The position numbers and the translations under genes are program-made. Positions 50,809 through 63,236 of a stretch of 64,000 bases of DNA are shown piece by piece. This stretch comes from Fasciolopsis buskii (taxonomy: Eukaryota; Platyhelminthes; Trematoda; Plagiorchiida; Fasciolidae): the NCBI GenBank assembly GCA_008360955.1, contig LUCM01001569.1, forward strand, positions 1 through 64,000, in the 5' to 3' direction. Every line of letters begins with the position of its first letter. The first letter of the stretch is position 1. Below the pieces are notes generated by a model. That model did no database searches. It saw only the letters and a program-made list of their open reading frames with translations, and had not been told where the DNA came from.

Positions 50809-53699
50809 GTGAGCGAGGATGTTTTTCGTCTCATGATTGCTCGTCTGAGAAGTGTTGTTGATGAACTATCCCTGCTATTGTAGTTTTTCATGTTCTCAAA
50901 TGATTCCGTAAATATGCATTCACTGACATACTAGTTATTTAGGAAATCTATGCACAGACCACAATGGTTGGACCATGTCTGCATCAAGAAGACACGCGAG
51001 AGGGCGTGGAATGAAGCTGATTTAATTTCACAAACTTGGTGATATTCATGCCAAGCATGAAGCTCACTAGCTCCAAGCCTCACAAGTTTGTCAAAACATT
51101 TCCAGCTGCGCCCAGCTTTATTGAACACACTGTACGACGGGCAGGTAGCCTGAGAGCAATACGAAAATGGCAAGTTCGAAATTAAGGTCCGCATAAAACA
51201 GCCGATAACATGAATCAGGATTCAGTTCCAAATAAGATGATCCTATGACTGACTGCCAACATCCGACAACAAGGAAATGTGGATTTCTGGTTGTATGAGT
51301 ATGGTTAGGTGGATTTGCGTACGTGACTATTAGATCGATTCAAACATGGACACGGTGATTCCCTTTGCGATAGCATCAGTGCAGATAAAACGATCTGCTG
51401 CATATAGTCATTTATCCAGTGAACTAGGTGTGGGATTGACGATAAAGATTACAATGCCAATACGGTTCGGCTCAGTTCTAATTTCCAGTCGTAATAAATA
51501 ATTTAATCATATGCAACTCAGACTAGCGAGGTTTTCATACCATTTTGCCGTGCCAGAGACTGACTGTCTTCAATCAGCTACCTGCCTCACGGAATAGAAG
51601 GCAGCGAGCGACTCTATAAGCAATTAGATTTGGCATATGTCCAGAATACATCAACCCGCATAGATTCTGTGTTTATCTCCAGGATCAGGTTCTCAGTTCC
51701 AACAACGTCAGATATGGTGCTATCGTTTTTCAATCATATGAGACAACAACATTAAAAACTCGCGCACAAATCTTATTAGCATTCCCGCATGTGCCAACTC
51801 CGCCGACCGCATACAGCCGTAGTGAACCTGTAACCCATTAAAATTTATCCAATGTGACGAAACAAAAATGAATATGCCGTTTTGCTTCTGTGTTTTAACT
51901 TGGATGGGAGGGTGAAGTGCAGTCTATCGTTAGAGTTAATATTTCAGTTGGAGTTCTGGATTCCAAATTTGCTCGTGACTACTGCTCATATGAAGATCTC
52001 TACACTCTTGTAACTCATTCAATCCTTCTAAGTGTTTTATTTGAGGTATAAAAAGGTGTGCAAATCGCAGAAGATTTAGGACTAGTTAAATACCTCTTAG
52101 TACTGTAGTGATCGGCGATGGAAGGATTCAGATAGAGGAGGAACTTTGGTTATTTCACGTCAGTTGATCCTAGCACTTCCACTCGGTACAGTTAAAACTG
52201 CAACGTAGCAGCAGCAATTCACCCAGATTGACAGGCAGTAAGAAAGACAGTACAAATGAGATCATGGTTAGGAATGAATGCGTGGGCGACTGTCTGGACT
52301 ATTTTCAAGTGTAAATGAATTATCGTTGTAAATAGAAACCGAATCATATCATGCAACTCGAAGCAAGACACTACACTTGCAGCCGACCCAAGGTATGTGG
52401 CAATTTCAAAGGACAAAGGTCACCGATCTATATCGTGTCGTCGTCTCTGCGACCATCCCGGAATGCAACTTCCAATTGACGACTCTAAGCGAAAGCATTC
52501 AAAAGACTAAGAATAACGTGAAATTGACTGGCAGAATACTAGGATCGTCCTGAATCCTGAGTGACTTTCGGATAAGCTGTGCCATCGATCCTTAGACCGA
52601 ATGACACGATTTGGTACCGTGGCCAGTGACACGGTGCCATTTAACATTTATTCTTATGTACATAGTTCTCACTCAGAAGTGCTGTGATGACATTTGATTC
52701 AGCCGATGTCGGACTAGGTCCAGACCAGGGGAGAAACCACTTCTTTTAAGCCCGTCATTACTGCATCGCCTTGGGAGCAAGGAGAGTGTTTTTTAGTCTA
52801 CAAATTCTGAAAGCCAATAGGCTTGCAGGACGGGACGAAATTTGGTAGACAAAAGAAGTCAGCAGAAAAAACTTGCGAGATGCGATCCGACCTAGATAAA
52901 AACAAACAAATCAGTCAGCTGCCAGTGACAGTGGATCATGCTGCCTTCACCAAGCATTGTCATTCCACAGAACAAAGTAACTGGGTCAGAATGCAGACAG
53001 AATCCATGATATTGGTGATTCAGAAGTGATGAATCACATAGACGATAGGAAGATCAGCCACATACGGGCTTTAGCTATCCTTCGCGTGCCCGTGTACAGC
53101 TTCTCATTCTCGACTGAGAAAATGACACTTTTATCTAATCGATGGCACTGTTCGTTCTTACCGGACTGGGTAGGACAGGATTCGAGAAAGATCAAAAGGA
53201 ATTCAGCCAACCTCACTACGGTAGCATTCATTTATTGTTTGACAGTTTTTTATTCCATATGCTTCTGATGGTTTAATGGTTCTCAATCTAGGTAAGAGCA
53301 AAAATCAAAGCTGAATAAGTGCTTTTCGAAGCTAACGGCAGTCTTAACTGCTGATAACGAGAATGGGCTTGATAGTAAAGGAAGAAACTGCATAATCCTC
53401 AGGGCAGTGAGTTCCAATACTCACTATTCATAGGCATACCGATACGTTCATAGATACGTCTCCATTTTTGGATACAGGGGGAAGTCGAAATGAAAATATT
53501 AACCAAGGTAGTCTTCCGTCAAGTAATCGGTACATTTGGATGTTTTTCTCTTGTTTTCAACTGCCAGCACAGAGAAATAATAAAAGGCAAACGTGAATAT
53601 GCTATTAGTATTTTTTGTCCGAACTGTTACGCCCAACTTGTTTTAGACAATAGGTGCTAATAGAATCGCACCTGATTTTGAGACCATTTCTTATCCCAG
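50809..53699 (+). other. Intron 13 (2.9 kb), nothing recognised
   Basis: No recognisable exon, LINE or SINE. Short frames on both strands only, for example an 87-codon frame at 50931-51194 on the - strand of unknown nature. It ends ATTTCTTATCCCAG. Confidence 0.7.
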
Positions 53700-54030
53700 T
53701 GAAGTGTTGCTGCAAAAAAGTCGATACGAAGCCGGCTTGGAGAAACTGAGCAGTGCTGCTGAGGAAATTTCGGTCATGTCCAAAGAATTACAATCACTAC
53801 AACCGAAGTTGGTTCAGGCGAGCAAAGAAGTGGACGCAGTCATGGTTGTGGTGGAACAACAAAGCGCAGAGGCAGCGAAACAGGAAAAAGTTGTCCGAGT
53901 AGACGAGGCTGTCGCCGGCGAACAAGCGCGTAATGCTGAGGCAATCAAAGAGGAGTGTGATGCCGATTTAGCCGAAGCTATCCCCATCTTGGAGATGGCA
54001 TTAAAAGCCTTGGAAACATTAACACCTGCG
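53700..54030 (+). CDS. DNAH7: Dynein heavy chain exon 14: stalk coiled coil 1
   Basis: One base completing Thr, then 110 codons, ending in phase 0 with donor GTAGGT at 54031. It encodes the ascending helix of the antiparallel stalk that carries the microtubule-binding tip. Heptad-rich stretches include RYEAGLEKLSSAAEEIS, SKELQSLQPKLVQASKEVD and KEECDADLAEAIPILEMAL, the last conserved in axonemal dyneins. It ends ALETLTPA and joins exon 15 as LTPA-DITIVK. Confidence 0.95.
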
Positions 54031-55019
54031 GTAGGTTTTTACGTTTTTTTATCATTACGCTACTATAGTGTCGACAGATATATGCGTTTCTGCCGGGATG
54101 ATTTGGCAAACATTAACCACTCTTTTGAGTAAACAGGACTTGTGGTTAGCGCCAAATTCATCTCATACTTGAAAAGCACACTGACAAACATAGTGGTTTC
54201 GTCAGACGTGCTTAGTCACTTTTGGAAAGTTTTGACTGTAGGCTAGGTTTTCACGCATGAGTTTGGTTAGTTTTGTGGTGTAGGTCGCATTTCAAATGAC
54301 TGGAATGACAAGTAAATCGAATAAAGCAGGATATGCTAGACAGATGTAACTTCATTTGGTACCGAAATGGACGATGGCACTGAATTTTTAGCTTCTGCTC
54401 AAATTACTCATTCATTGGTTCCAGTCGACAGTCCATTTAGACCAGAGCTATAGTTAGTATGCCACTCCAGACGTTTCAGTGCTAGTCTTAATTCTCAACA
54501 ATGAAATAACCACTAAGTCCACTCTCTACCAACAAAGAGAGATGTGTCACAATTAAGTGCTGAATTCAACAGTAAATCGATGACGCACGGTTCTTAAACT
54601 GTGAGGTAGACATTTGAAAGTTCACAGTTCTGGAAATACACGGAAAACAGCAGTAATACAATACTGCTTTGTATTTTTACCCTCGGTTTTCGCACTGACG
54701 ATGATTAATGGTTTGATGCAGGTTTTAATGGAACTCTTTAAACAGTTTCACTATACTGCGAAACGAAAAATAACGTCAATGTAGCATAACTATTCACACC
54801 AGTTATCATTACCACCCCAATAAAACGACTGTCAATGAGGAGTAATAATTTGCTAGTTTTGTCGGTTTAGTTTGAGTGTGGACAGATGCGTTCTGAATCC
54901 AGTAGTGTTCATATGTGGGTGCACATAGCACAGACCATTTTCGCATATAAATTGTCATCAAAGCCATGCTAAAGGAAGAAAAAACGAGGGAGAAAGAAGA
55001 AAAAACTAATCACTTTTCT

Positions 55020-56700
55020 GTCTAGTGGCTGGATTGCCTAGCAATCTTCTTCCAAAACAGAACGTAAATGAATACTACAAACAGTAAATCCAAAACTGTG
55101 TGGCTTGTCACGCAGGATAATCAGGACCGCACTACCACTGGTTCGAATGGGGTGTGTATTATTAATTATACGTTTGCATCGAGTTCATGTGCAGGGTTAC
55201 CGCACCACTGTTTTGTGGGTAGGACTTTTGAGTCAAACGCCCCGATTAGGTTCCCAAAGATAAACTTATTCTGCGATGTGAGCAGTCGTGAAGTATTGAT
55301 AGTCCGAATGCATCCAGCATCCTTTCAATGAGGGACTCTCCTAATCTCCGATTTTCTGATGTAAGGACCATGCAACATGTCATGAACAGTTGCGGCTAAA
55401 AGAATTTATCAGATAGCAGAATTAGGGGAGGGGAAAGAAATAGTTTTGACGCATTAATTAAACCAAAACGTGCGCGTTGCTTAGCTATCTGTAATGTCCG
55501 CACGCTCAACCGGATTGGACAACAAGCTGCTACAACTGAAACTCTTGAAACTTCTAAAATAGATGCATGCTGTCTCCGAAGCAAACATATATAGTCCCAA
55601 TTCCGCAACTATTCTTCATAGTCCAGATACTATCTCCTTTTCTCGTCCAACTGTTCGCACATCCGGTGTCGGTACTCAAGCGCTCGTGGTCAGGCTGGCG
55701 TTGGGAACCCTAAACATGCTAGTGGAGAACGCAATTGTAGATTGAATCCCACGTGACCACCGTTTGTGTGCAGTTCTGTTGGACGGTTCTGAATCTGTCA
55801 GTGGTGGTCGATTGGAGCGTCTTTATTTGTTCGTCGTTTCTGTGTATGCGCCTACTGATTTCAGTTCCCCTGAGGCGAAAGACGAGTTCTACCAACGGTG
55901 ACTTCGGTTACTCCACAGTGTGCGTTCAACGAACTTTGCGGTCGTTGCTGATGATTTTAACGCCCAAATTGGCTACTTAGCGGAGACGCACCGGCACATC
56001 GGTGGCTGATTCTCTGCCCCAGCAGATCGGATGGACAACGGAGGTCACTTCATTCGAGCTTATTCTGGTCATGGGCGGTTTTGATGATCACCAATTTTCG
56101 TCATAAAAAGCGGTATAAGCTAACCTGGTGCCCTCCGCGGCCTTCATAGAGTGGGACTCAAATCGGCCACATTGCAGTCAGTCACCGGTGGCTCGGATCA
56201 GTCGAGAGTTGCCCATCACTTTGGCCCATATCCGTGGACTCAGACCATACTGTGGACTGTGGTCGCTTTTTGCGCCTAGTCTGTGGTCACACCAGCACTT
56301 AAGCCACTAGACCTGCACAGATGATTTTAGAGGATAATTAACACCTTTCGGTCCCAGTCGAAAATTTCAATACGGTTGTCGTTTCAACAAAGGCCCAGGA
56401 TCCAACGCAGACATTCTGAACAGATCCAAAAAGAAGCGGCAATGGTACAAACACACGGGAAGTTGCTGACACGAACGAAGGCCAGCTGATAGGATGTCCC
56501 TCAACTAGTGGTGCTAATGTTCGGCGTAAAGATTTTTCAACCGTTTTAAACAGCCCAACAACTTAGACAACAGGATATTAGTTGAGACATTGTTTAAGCA
56601 CTGGCGGCAATTCCCAGGGGGGTAAAATAAAGTTTCAGTAGATTTTTGGCGTAGATTGACCACCGACACTACACGATGCACCAACTAATCAACAAACTAC
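55020..56700 (+). mobile_element. RTE-type LINE 5' half, decayed
   Basis: The 5' part is similar at the nucleotide level to about 27.92-28.06 kb (GTGGCTGGATTGCCTAGCA with GCGGCTGGACTCCCTAGCA; CAGGACCGCACTACC with CAGGACCGCGCTGCC). Endonuclease blocks follow: CNVRTLNRIGQQA (about 55.49 kb), VSVYAPTDFSSPEAKDEFY (about 55.84 kb), ADDFNAQIGYL (about 55.95 kb) and VDSDHT (about 56.24 kb). Many stops and shifts are present; catalytic GDFNA reads as ADDFNA. Dead copy. Confidence 0.72.
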
Positions 56701-57115
56701 ATATTCTCTGTGAGCTGCTGGATATGAGTCTGATTTAAACTAAAAGCCACGTTAGTTCCAGTGGACTTACAGCGAGGCAACTGCGTTGCGTCATTTGATT
56801 TGTTTGTTTTTATATAATTCACTATTCGTGAGTAGTGACAAGATGATCGGTAATTCCAGCCTACTGTGATGGGGATTTTGATAAAGAAGGGCAAAGATTC
56901 GCCAAAACTCTGAGCCTTCAGGTCCCTGCGAACATCAATTCAAACTTGAACAGGTTTTCCCCAAGTTTCCTCCCTTGATGCTGTGTCTAAATTCTGCCTA
57001 CTTTAGCTTTCACCGTTCTCCTAATGATTCAGCAGCCAGTAGAACAATTCTTAAACAAACAATATTTTACATGGGCCACCAAATAAAAGTTGATGTTTGG
57101 CGTAATTAATATTCA

Positions 57116-57338
<223 letters not shown>

Positions 57339-57699
57339 TTTCGACGGCCAAGTATTTACTGCTCAAATATTCAATTGAACCATAGCGAGAGTTACACAGG
57401 AGAGTGTTGAAGAACAGTTCACGGGGTTGTAAATGTCGTAAGTCACAGAGTGGATGTTGAATTGACGAGGAAGATGACAAACAACAGAAAATATCTTGTG
57501 CAGCAAATATGACAATCTAGGTTACTAGCATCAAGAAGGGAATTATGGCATTTTTCGCGCGTATTATTCCGTGTCGGCTTTAGGATGGAGAAGATCAGTG
57601 CGAAAGATCACTGGACACTGCGACTGTCCTCGATTATAAGCCAAGGAAACTCTGACAATCAGTGTTAGTAGTTTCTGTCCACTGAATCCAAAAGCAAGT

Positions 57700-60340
57700 T
57701 AGACGCAACAAAACAATAAATCGCGCACGAAGGCTGTAATCGACACGGTCTTATGATTGACAGTGAGGACACTTCTATCGAAAGCTGCACGACCTCTTAC
57801 GTACAGCAAGGCAAGGTAACTTCGTAATTTTGGCAGGAGATATGAATGCTTGAGTGAGGCGCATCTAGAAAGCATTTAGTCTCGTATTTCCTGTTGTTCT
57901 GGAAACGGGGCAGTTTGTTGCTTCTGCGCTAGCCATGAAGCGTCAGACGTTACTATACAGGTCGGTATGGCCCTTCGGCGTGACAACCTTCTTCGAGTCA
58001 TCGATGAATCCAAATCGATCACATCGCCACCAGCTACAAATGACAGGGCTGACCACAAGACTGCCGATCGCACTGCTACACGCCCCTCGATACTGGATAC
58101 GCTTTAGTATGCATTAGGCTGTGTATTTGCTTTAGTGCGTGCTCAAAACGCACGTTGCAGGTCGGTCATACTGCGACAAGCTATCAGAAATGACTCGCCT
58201 ATCAATCATTTGGATGAAAATCTAAGCAATGTTTCCTCCACTATCAGAACTATCAATTTGAGCAAGCTGGTCGCTTATCGCAAGAAGCCTCGGCATGTCT
58301 GCTGGTCTATTGAGTTGTAACCCGACTCATCGCTGTTGTGCCACCCTGGATTTCTGCTGGGTCTGTGCACGTTCTTGACGCTCACCAGTCTATCCCATCT
58401 GGCTAGCTAATATGATGAAGAACGACTCGTAACGAAATGTGAACTCAACGAAATCTCCCTTGGGATCGTAAAATCTGGCGGTCTCAACAAGCTCCGAAAA
58501 TGGAAAATGTTACCACCATCGGAAATTACCGGAAGCTGTTTTACCTCAATCGGTCTATCGGTTTGAAAGCATTAGGTGTTAGCGAATGGATCTGTGGGGA
58601 AGCTGACGGTCTGCCCATTCACAATCAGCAGAGAAGCCTGGTAAGCTGAGCAAGGCATTTTCAGGTACACGTTAGCCGGCTCATATCATCACCCTCTCCT
58701 GCAGTTATTCCGCAAGCTCCCGGTGGCCTGTTACAGCGATCCACCAACTTAGACGGAGATTCTAATGGAAATACAAACCTGAGAACGTCATAAAGCGTCA
58801 GGCTTCGATGCGCTTTACTCAGCTTTATTTAAAATGGACTCAATGGAACCGTTCAGAGAACTTCACGTTTTGTTCTCGAAAATCTGGTACCATGAGAATG
58901 TTCCCCTCGCTTATTAGGGAGTCAATCTTTGTCTCCAGCTTCAGAAAGGACTTGCGCAGTAACTGCGCCAATCATAGGGTGTTAGCCCTGATCCCAATAG
59001 CGTCCACGTTGCTTGTTTCAATAACTCTCCATAGGTTGTGCAACACTTGAGGCACAGGGTGGCTTTCTCGCTCCGGGTCGTGTGAGTGGCATCCACACAA
59101 TATATTCACTCTCCAACAGTATTATTTTTTTTTTTTTTTTTTGTTTTGTAGACACCTTTCTCCATTTCAGAGGCCAACGATTGTCGTGTTCTTGGACAAA
59201 AGCACATCCTTTGATTCTGTTGACAGATCTGTGCCATGACACTGTTTGTTGAGAAGTGGAGTACCAGAGAAGTATGTATTAGTCCTCAAAGAGTTGTATC
59301 GTCCTGCGTCAAGTTATGGTTAACACTTATAGCTAGATTTCCCCATCCTACGTCCTGTCCATTTGAGAACGGTAGGACTGCCCTATATCCTAATGTCTTT
59401 TCAATATTGTCATGCAGTATGTTCTACAGGACGCTTTATCCAGCCTCTTGGACGGTGAAACTGAACTCCTTCCATGGAATAGTTTTCACTTAGATCATGT
59501 CGATGATATCGCCTTGCTGAGCAACGATGCAGAGGTAGTTGAACGCGCTTGGCGATTGGGGCCTCCAGGTACGATATGTGCTTTGCACCTTCAAAATGCA
59601 AGATAATTCTTCAAGACTGGCAGAAGCCTGTACCTGCACTGCTTTTGTGGTGATCGGTTAGTAGGCAAGGCCAAAATAGGTTTTTCAAAGGAGACCCTTC
59701 GGGAAAAAAAGGTCCCCCCCCCTTGGTTAAGACAAGTCCCTGGGATTCAAAAAAACGAACTGCGAAAAAAGGGCAGGCAGCTTCGGCGAATATCTGTGAC
59801 ACTTGACGCGCTGCCATGACCACCCGTGCATCGCCCCTCAGGGAGCGATGATACAATGCCACAGTTTGCATTGTTCTGCTTTACACTTGCTACAACTAGC
59901 CTATCCGCGTTGAGGATGCTCGGCAATTTTCTGTTTGACCAGCTGATGTGTCCGAAGCAATGCTCGCGTCTGATGGGAACATCGGGTAGCAATGACGAGT
60001 GTGTCTCGTCGATGGGTTGGGCATACACAATCGTCCGCCTAATCGTGAGATTCATCTTTTTTCTACACCTGCCTTCGGTGGTTTGGACACAACGTATTTT
60101 GCTTATGCCTTGCCCATCGTCTACATTTTTCGCTGGTCGTTTTGCACTGTGCGCTGGAAAAGGCTGGATGGAAGCGATGTGGCAGTCATGCAATGAATTG
60201 GCCTATAGTTATGATGAAATTAGCTTCCGCTTTGGCACCGGTCGGTGCTTTCTGCCTTCCTTGTTGCGGCCCGAGAGATTAGGACTGTTGTTGGTTTTGA
60301 GATATTGCGGGATATTCCCCATAATCAAAGCCAGTGAGGC
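57700..60340 (+). mobile_element. RTE-type LINE, endonuclease end to 3' region, decayed
   Basis: Landmarks in order: VILAGDMNA (about 57.83 kb); RADHKTAD; SGFDALYSALFKMDS (about 58.81 kb, for GPDGLPPALFK); IHSPT (for IFTLRQ); QRPTIVVFLDKSTSFDSVDR (about 59.17-59.23 kb); HVDDIALLSND (about 59.49 kb, so the DD pair is kept); CFAPSKCKIILQDW (about 59.58 kb, in a shifted frame). The C-terminal part at 59.84-60.25 kb is related to the antisense fragment at 11.3-11.8 kb. Poly(T) at about 59125-59142 interrupts it, and stops are frequent. Confidence 0.7.
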
Positions 60341-60479
60341 GAAAGCTTTTTGGCTTATACGAAGAATTGCTGTGCCATCGTGAACACCGGAAAGGACAGA
60401 ATCAAGAAAAGATCCAAATTATAAATCAAATGGCAATGTAGAATCAGGCCCTGTCATCTTTCCATTTACAATCCCTCCC

Positions 60480-61190
60480 GCATCCATTTTTTCTGTGTTT
60501 ATGTTCTGTTTAATCTGTGTTCTACTTGTTGTAATGGCACGCCGATGCTTGTTTTTTTAAGTCCGCGAGAGCAATACATCAGGCAGCATGATATTCATTT
60601 ATTCATGTAGTATTATATTTTGCTTTCGACTGATTTGAGTACTGATTCTGTTTTGCTCGCATGAATTTCCAACTATACGGATATTGAATTTCATGTTTTT
60701 TTCTGTGTGTTCTTTCTTCAGTGGATCTCTATATTCTGTTTCGTTTCTTGTCAAAGCCTTGTTGTCGATAAAGTCCTAGTTTTTTATATTTCGTTTTTTG
60801 GGTTATTTTCTCCTATAGCTTCTACTAGTGTATATATGTAACGATTTGATAGTCTCATAATCCACCTGGTTTAGTTGTTTGCGCGTGTACCCTTTGTTTT
60901 ATTTTCAGTTCACCACTGTAAATTTGGATTGGAGGATGCCAGAGCTCTCTGGGTTGGCTTCTTTTTTGATGTTAGCATTCTTTCCTCTTCCGGTATCTAT
61001 TTTTTTTTATTTTTTTTTCGCAGTTTTCTGGTAGTTCATAGATCATTCGTTTTTTGGTGCTTTTCTATACAGCCGTTTTTCCGGCTAATTTGCTGGTTGT
61101 TTTGAATGCCGGGGTTTTAGCTATCTACCTGTTTTTGTTTTTTTTTTGCATTTTTATTTTTTTTTTTTTTTTTTTTTTTTTATTTTTTTC
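60480..61190 (+). repeat. T-rich tract with poly(T) at about 61138-61188
   Basis: About 700 bp of strongly T-biased + strand sequence follows the LINE remnant and ends in long T runs with single interruptions. Open frames here read as Phe and Leu runs and are artefacts. It could be a reversed A-rich retroposon tail or simple-sequence expansion. Confidence 0.7.
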
Positions 61191-61312
61191 CAGGCCGACG
61201 ACCAGAGGTCAGTCAACCCGGAATTCGCCTTCGTGTTCGCACATTGGCAAAAACACCTACTCCACCAGCGAGAAATACACTAAATAAGATCTTTTCAGGA
61301 GAGTCTGTTTTG

Positions 61313-61810
61313 TGTGTTAGTAGTAGGAGATTGATTGATTTCATGAAATAATTCACCATGAGATATCATCGCGCAACTCGCGCATTGAAGGGAAACCCAT
61401 GGAAGCACTGTATAGCTGTTTCATCCTTGTTAGGAATCATGAGTCATATCCAAAGCCTTCGTCGTACTTAGGCTACCTGCACAGAAGTCATCTATCATAG
61501 GGGTCGAATCGCGTTGAGGCTAGCGGACAGTAAACCGTGGGCAAATCAAGTGCACGATATGTGGCCAACCATCCATGTGGTGAATTGAAACCACAACCGT
61601 TTCTAAGCCTGTTGAGTAGCTGTAATGCTAAGGGCCGTTTCGACTTCACTAAATTCTGTTCGTCCTTGTTCGGGTTCGCGTCCCAGTTCGGGCGCGGTGG
61701 ATATGCACTGCTGATGATTCCTAACAAGGATGAAACAGCTGTTCAATACTTCCATGGTTTCCTAATGGTTAGTTGAGCGATGATATCACATGGTGAATTA
61801 TTTCGTGTGA
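61313..61810. repeat. Two head-to-head copies of the terminal-repeat family
   Basis: A short + strand copy (61313-61441) has the family landmarks AAATAATTCACCATGAG, CCATGGAAGCACTGTATAG and GTTTCATCCTTGTTAGGAAT. From about 61443 the sequence is a longer copy on the - strand; its 5' landmarks reappear reversed at about 61697-61800 (TCCTAACAAGGATGAAAC, CCATGGTTTCC, GGTGAATTATTTCG). The arms can form a hairpin. Open frames on both strands at 61488-61776 are mirror images and not genes. Confidence 0.65.
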
Positions 61811-62358
61811 GACTGTTTGAGACGTAGTCATTTGGTTACATTTAGAGAAGCTTCCAGAGCGAGCAGCACCCTCGGAACCTCAATACACCTACCTCCGTCC
61901 ATAATAAAGCATTTGGAATCATTATGTTCCATCATGTGTGACACCAGGATTCTCCGGTCAATGTAAATACTTAAAAATATGACATTTTTATGGCTTTGCT
62001 CTCTTCTTAGTTAATTGATGCAACCGATTTTCCGAGTCTTGGACAAATTTCCCAATCACAATCTAAAAATGAACAATCTACTTCCTAAGAGTTTATCGAT
62101 GCTTTATTCTAGTTTGTAAGTGATTTCACATTCAATGAAAGATTTTCCGTTTCCTTTTTACTTACGTGAGTATCTGAAACTTCCCTGCAGTTTTATCTCA
62201 TCGTGGACAAATTTTAGGGAAGCAAAAGCTCATTTAGGGTTCTATCCCTGTGAAGGATGTGTAATGGTCGCCCATTGTGCAATATGCGTTCAAGCAAATA
62301 TTTGATTTCTGTAACGTGATCGATTTGTCTTCTGGTGTTTGGTTTACCAATCTTCTAG

Positions 62359-63236
62359 GATATCACCATTGTGAAAACCATGAAATCGCCACCGGCTGGT
62401 GTGCGACTGGTCATGGAAGCGGTGTGTGTTCTCAAAGGGATCAAACCAGATCGAGTCAACGATCCCGGCGGTTCTGGAAAAAAAGTAGAGGATTACTGGG
62501 GTCCGTCTAAACGACTTTTAGGTGATATGAAGTTTTTGGAGAATCTGAAAGCATTCGACAAGGACAATATTCCCAGTTCTATTATGAAAACTATTCGGGA
62601 ACGATACATTCCCAATCCGGATTTCAAACCCGAACGTGTAGCTGTAGCATCAACGGCTTGTGAAGGGTTGTGCAAATGGGTGATTGCCATTGATCGATAC
62701 GATGCCGTGGCCAAAATTGTGGCTCCTAAAAAGGAGGCGCTGGCTCGAGCTATGAATGAGTACACGACAGCCATGAACGCGTTGAACGTAAAACGTGCAG
62801 CTCTGAAAGAAGTACAAGACCGATTACGTCTGCTTACAGATGATTTGGATATGAACAAACGAAAAAAGATCGATCTGGAGAACAAAGTAGACATATGTAC
62901 AAAAAAATTGGAACGTGCCGAGCAACTGATTGGTGGTTTGGGAGGAGAGAAATCACGATGGACTGAAGCTGCTCGAAATTTGGGCGAGCAATATGTGAAT
63001 CTAACGGGGGATGTGCTCATCTCTAGTGGTGTTGTGGCCTATTTGGGAGCATTCACTTCCTCATTCCGGCAAGATCAAACAAAACAGTGGTTGACCGAGG
63101 TAATGGACAGCGCTATTCCTTGTTCACAGGATTTCCGTTTGGTCAATACGTTGGGCAATCCGGTTGAGATACGTGCGTGGAATATTGCCGGTCTACCAAC
63201 AGACGACTTTTCTGTAGAGAATGGGATAATTATCGC
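62359..63236 (+). CDS. DNAH7: Dynein heavy chain exon 15: microtubule-binding tip, coiled coil 2, start of AAA5
   Basis: 292 codons plus two bases (phase 2), donor GTAAGT at 63237; the largest exon here. KSPPAGVRLVMEAVCVLKG finishes the ascending stalk. WGPSKRLLGDMKFLENL through YIPNPDFKPE to AAEGLCKWV-type sequence (here ACEGLCKWV) is the microtubule-binding domain (about 62.49-62.72 kb). A heptad helix, LKEVQDRLRLL to KKLERAEQLIGGLGGE, returns as coiled coil 2. LTGDVLISSGVVAYLGAFT begins AAA5, which has no catalytic P-loop in dyneins. AWNIAGLPTDDFSVENGIII ends it. No anomaly. Confidence 0.97.

Noticed and set aside
59826..60383. 185-codon + frame as a host gene
   Set aside because: It overlaps the C-terminal region of an RTE LINE in a shifted frame; the same sequence occurs reversed at 11.3-11.8 kb.
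61488..61776. Overlapping 79-codon frames on both strands
   Set aside because: They lie in the head-to-head repeat and read as non-protein-like sequence; they are repeat artefacts.
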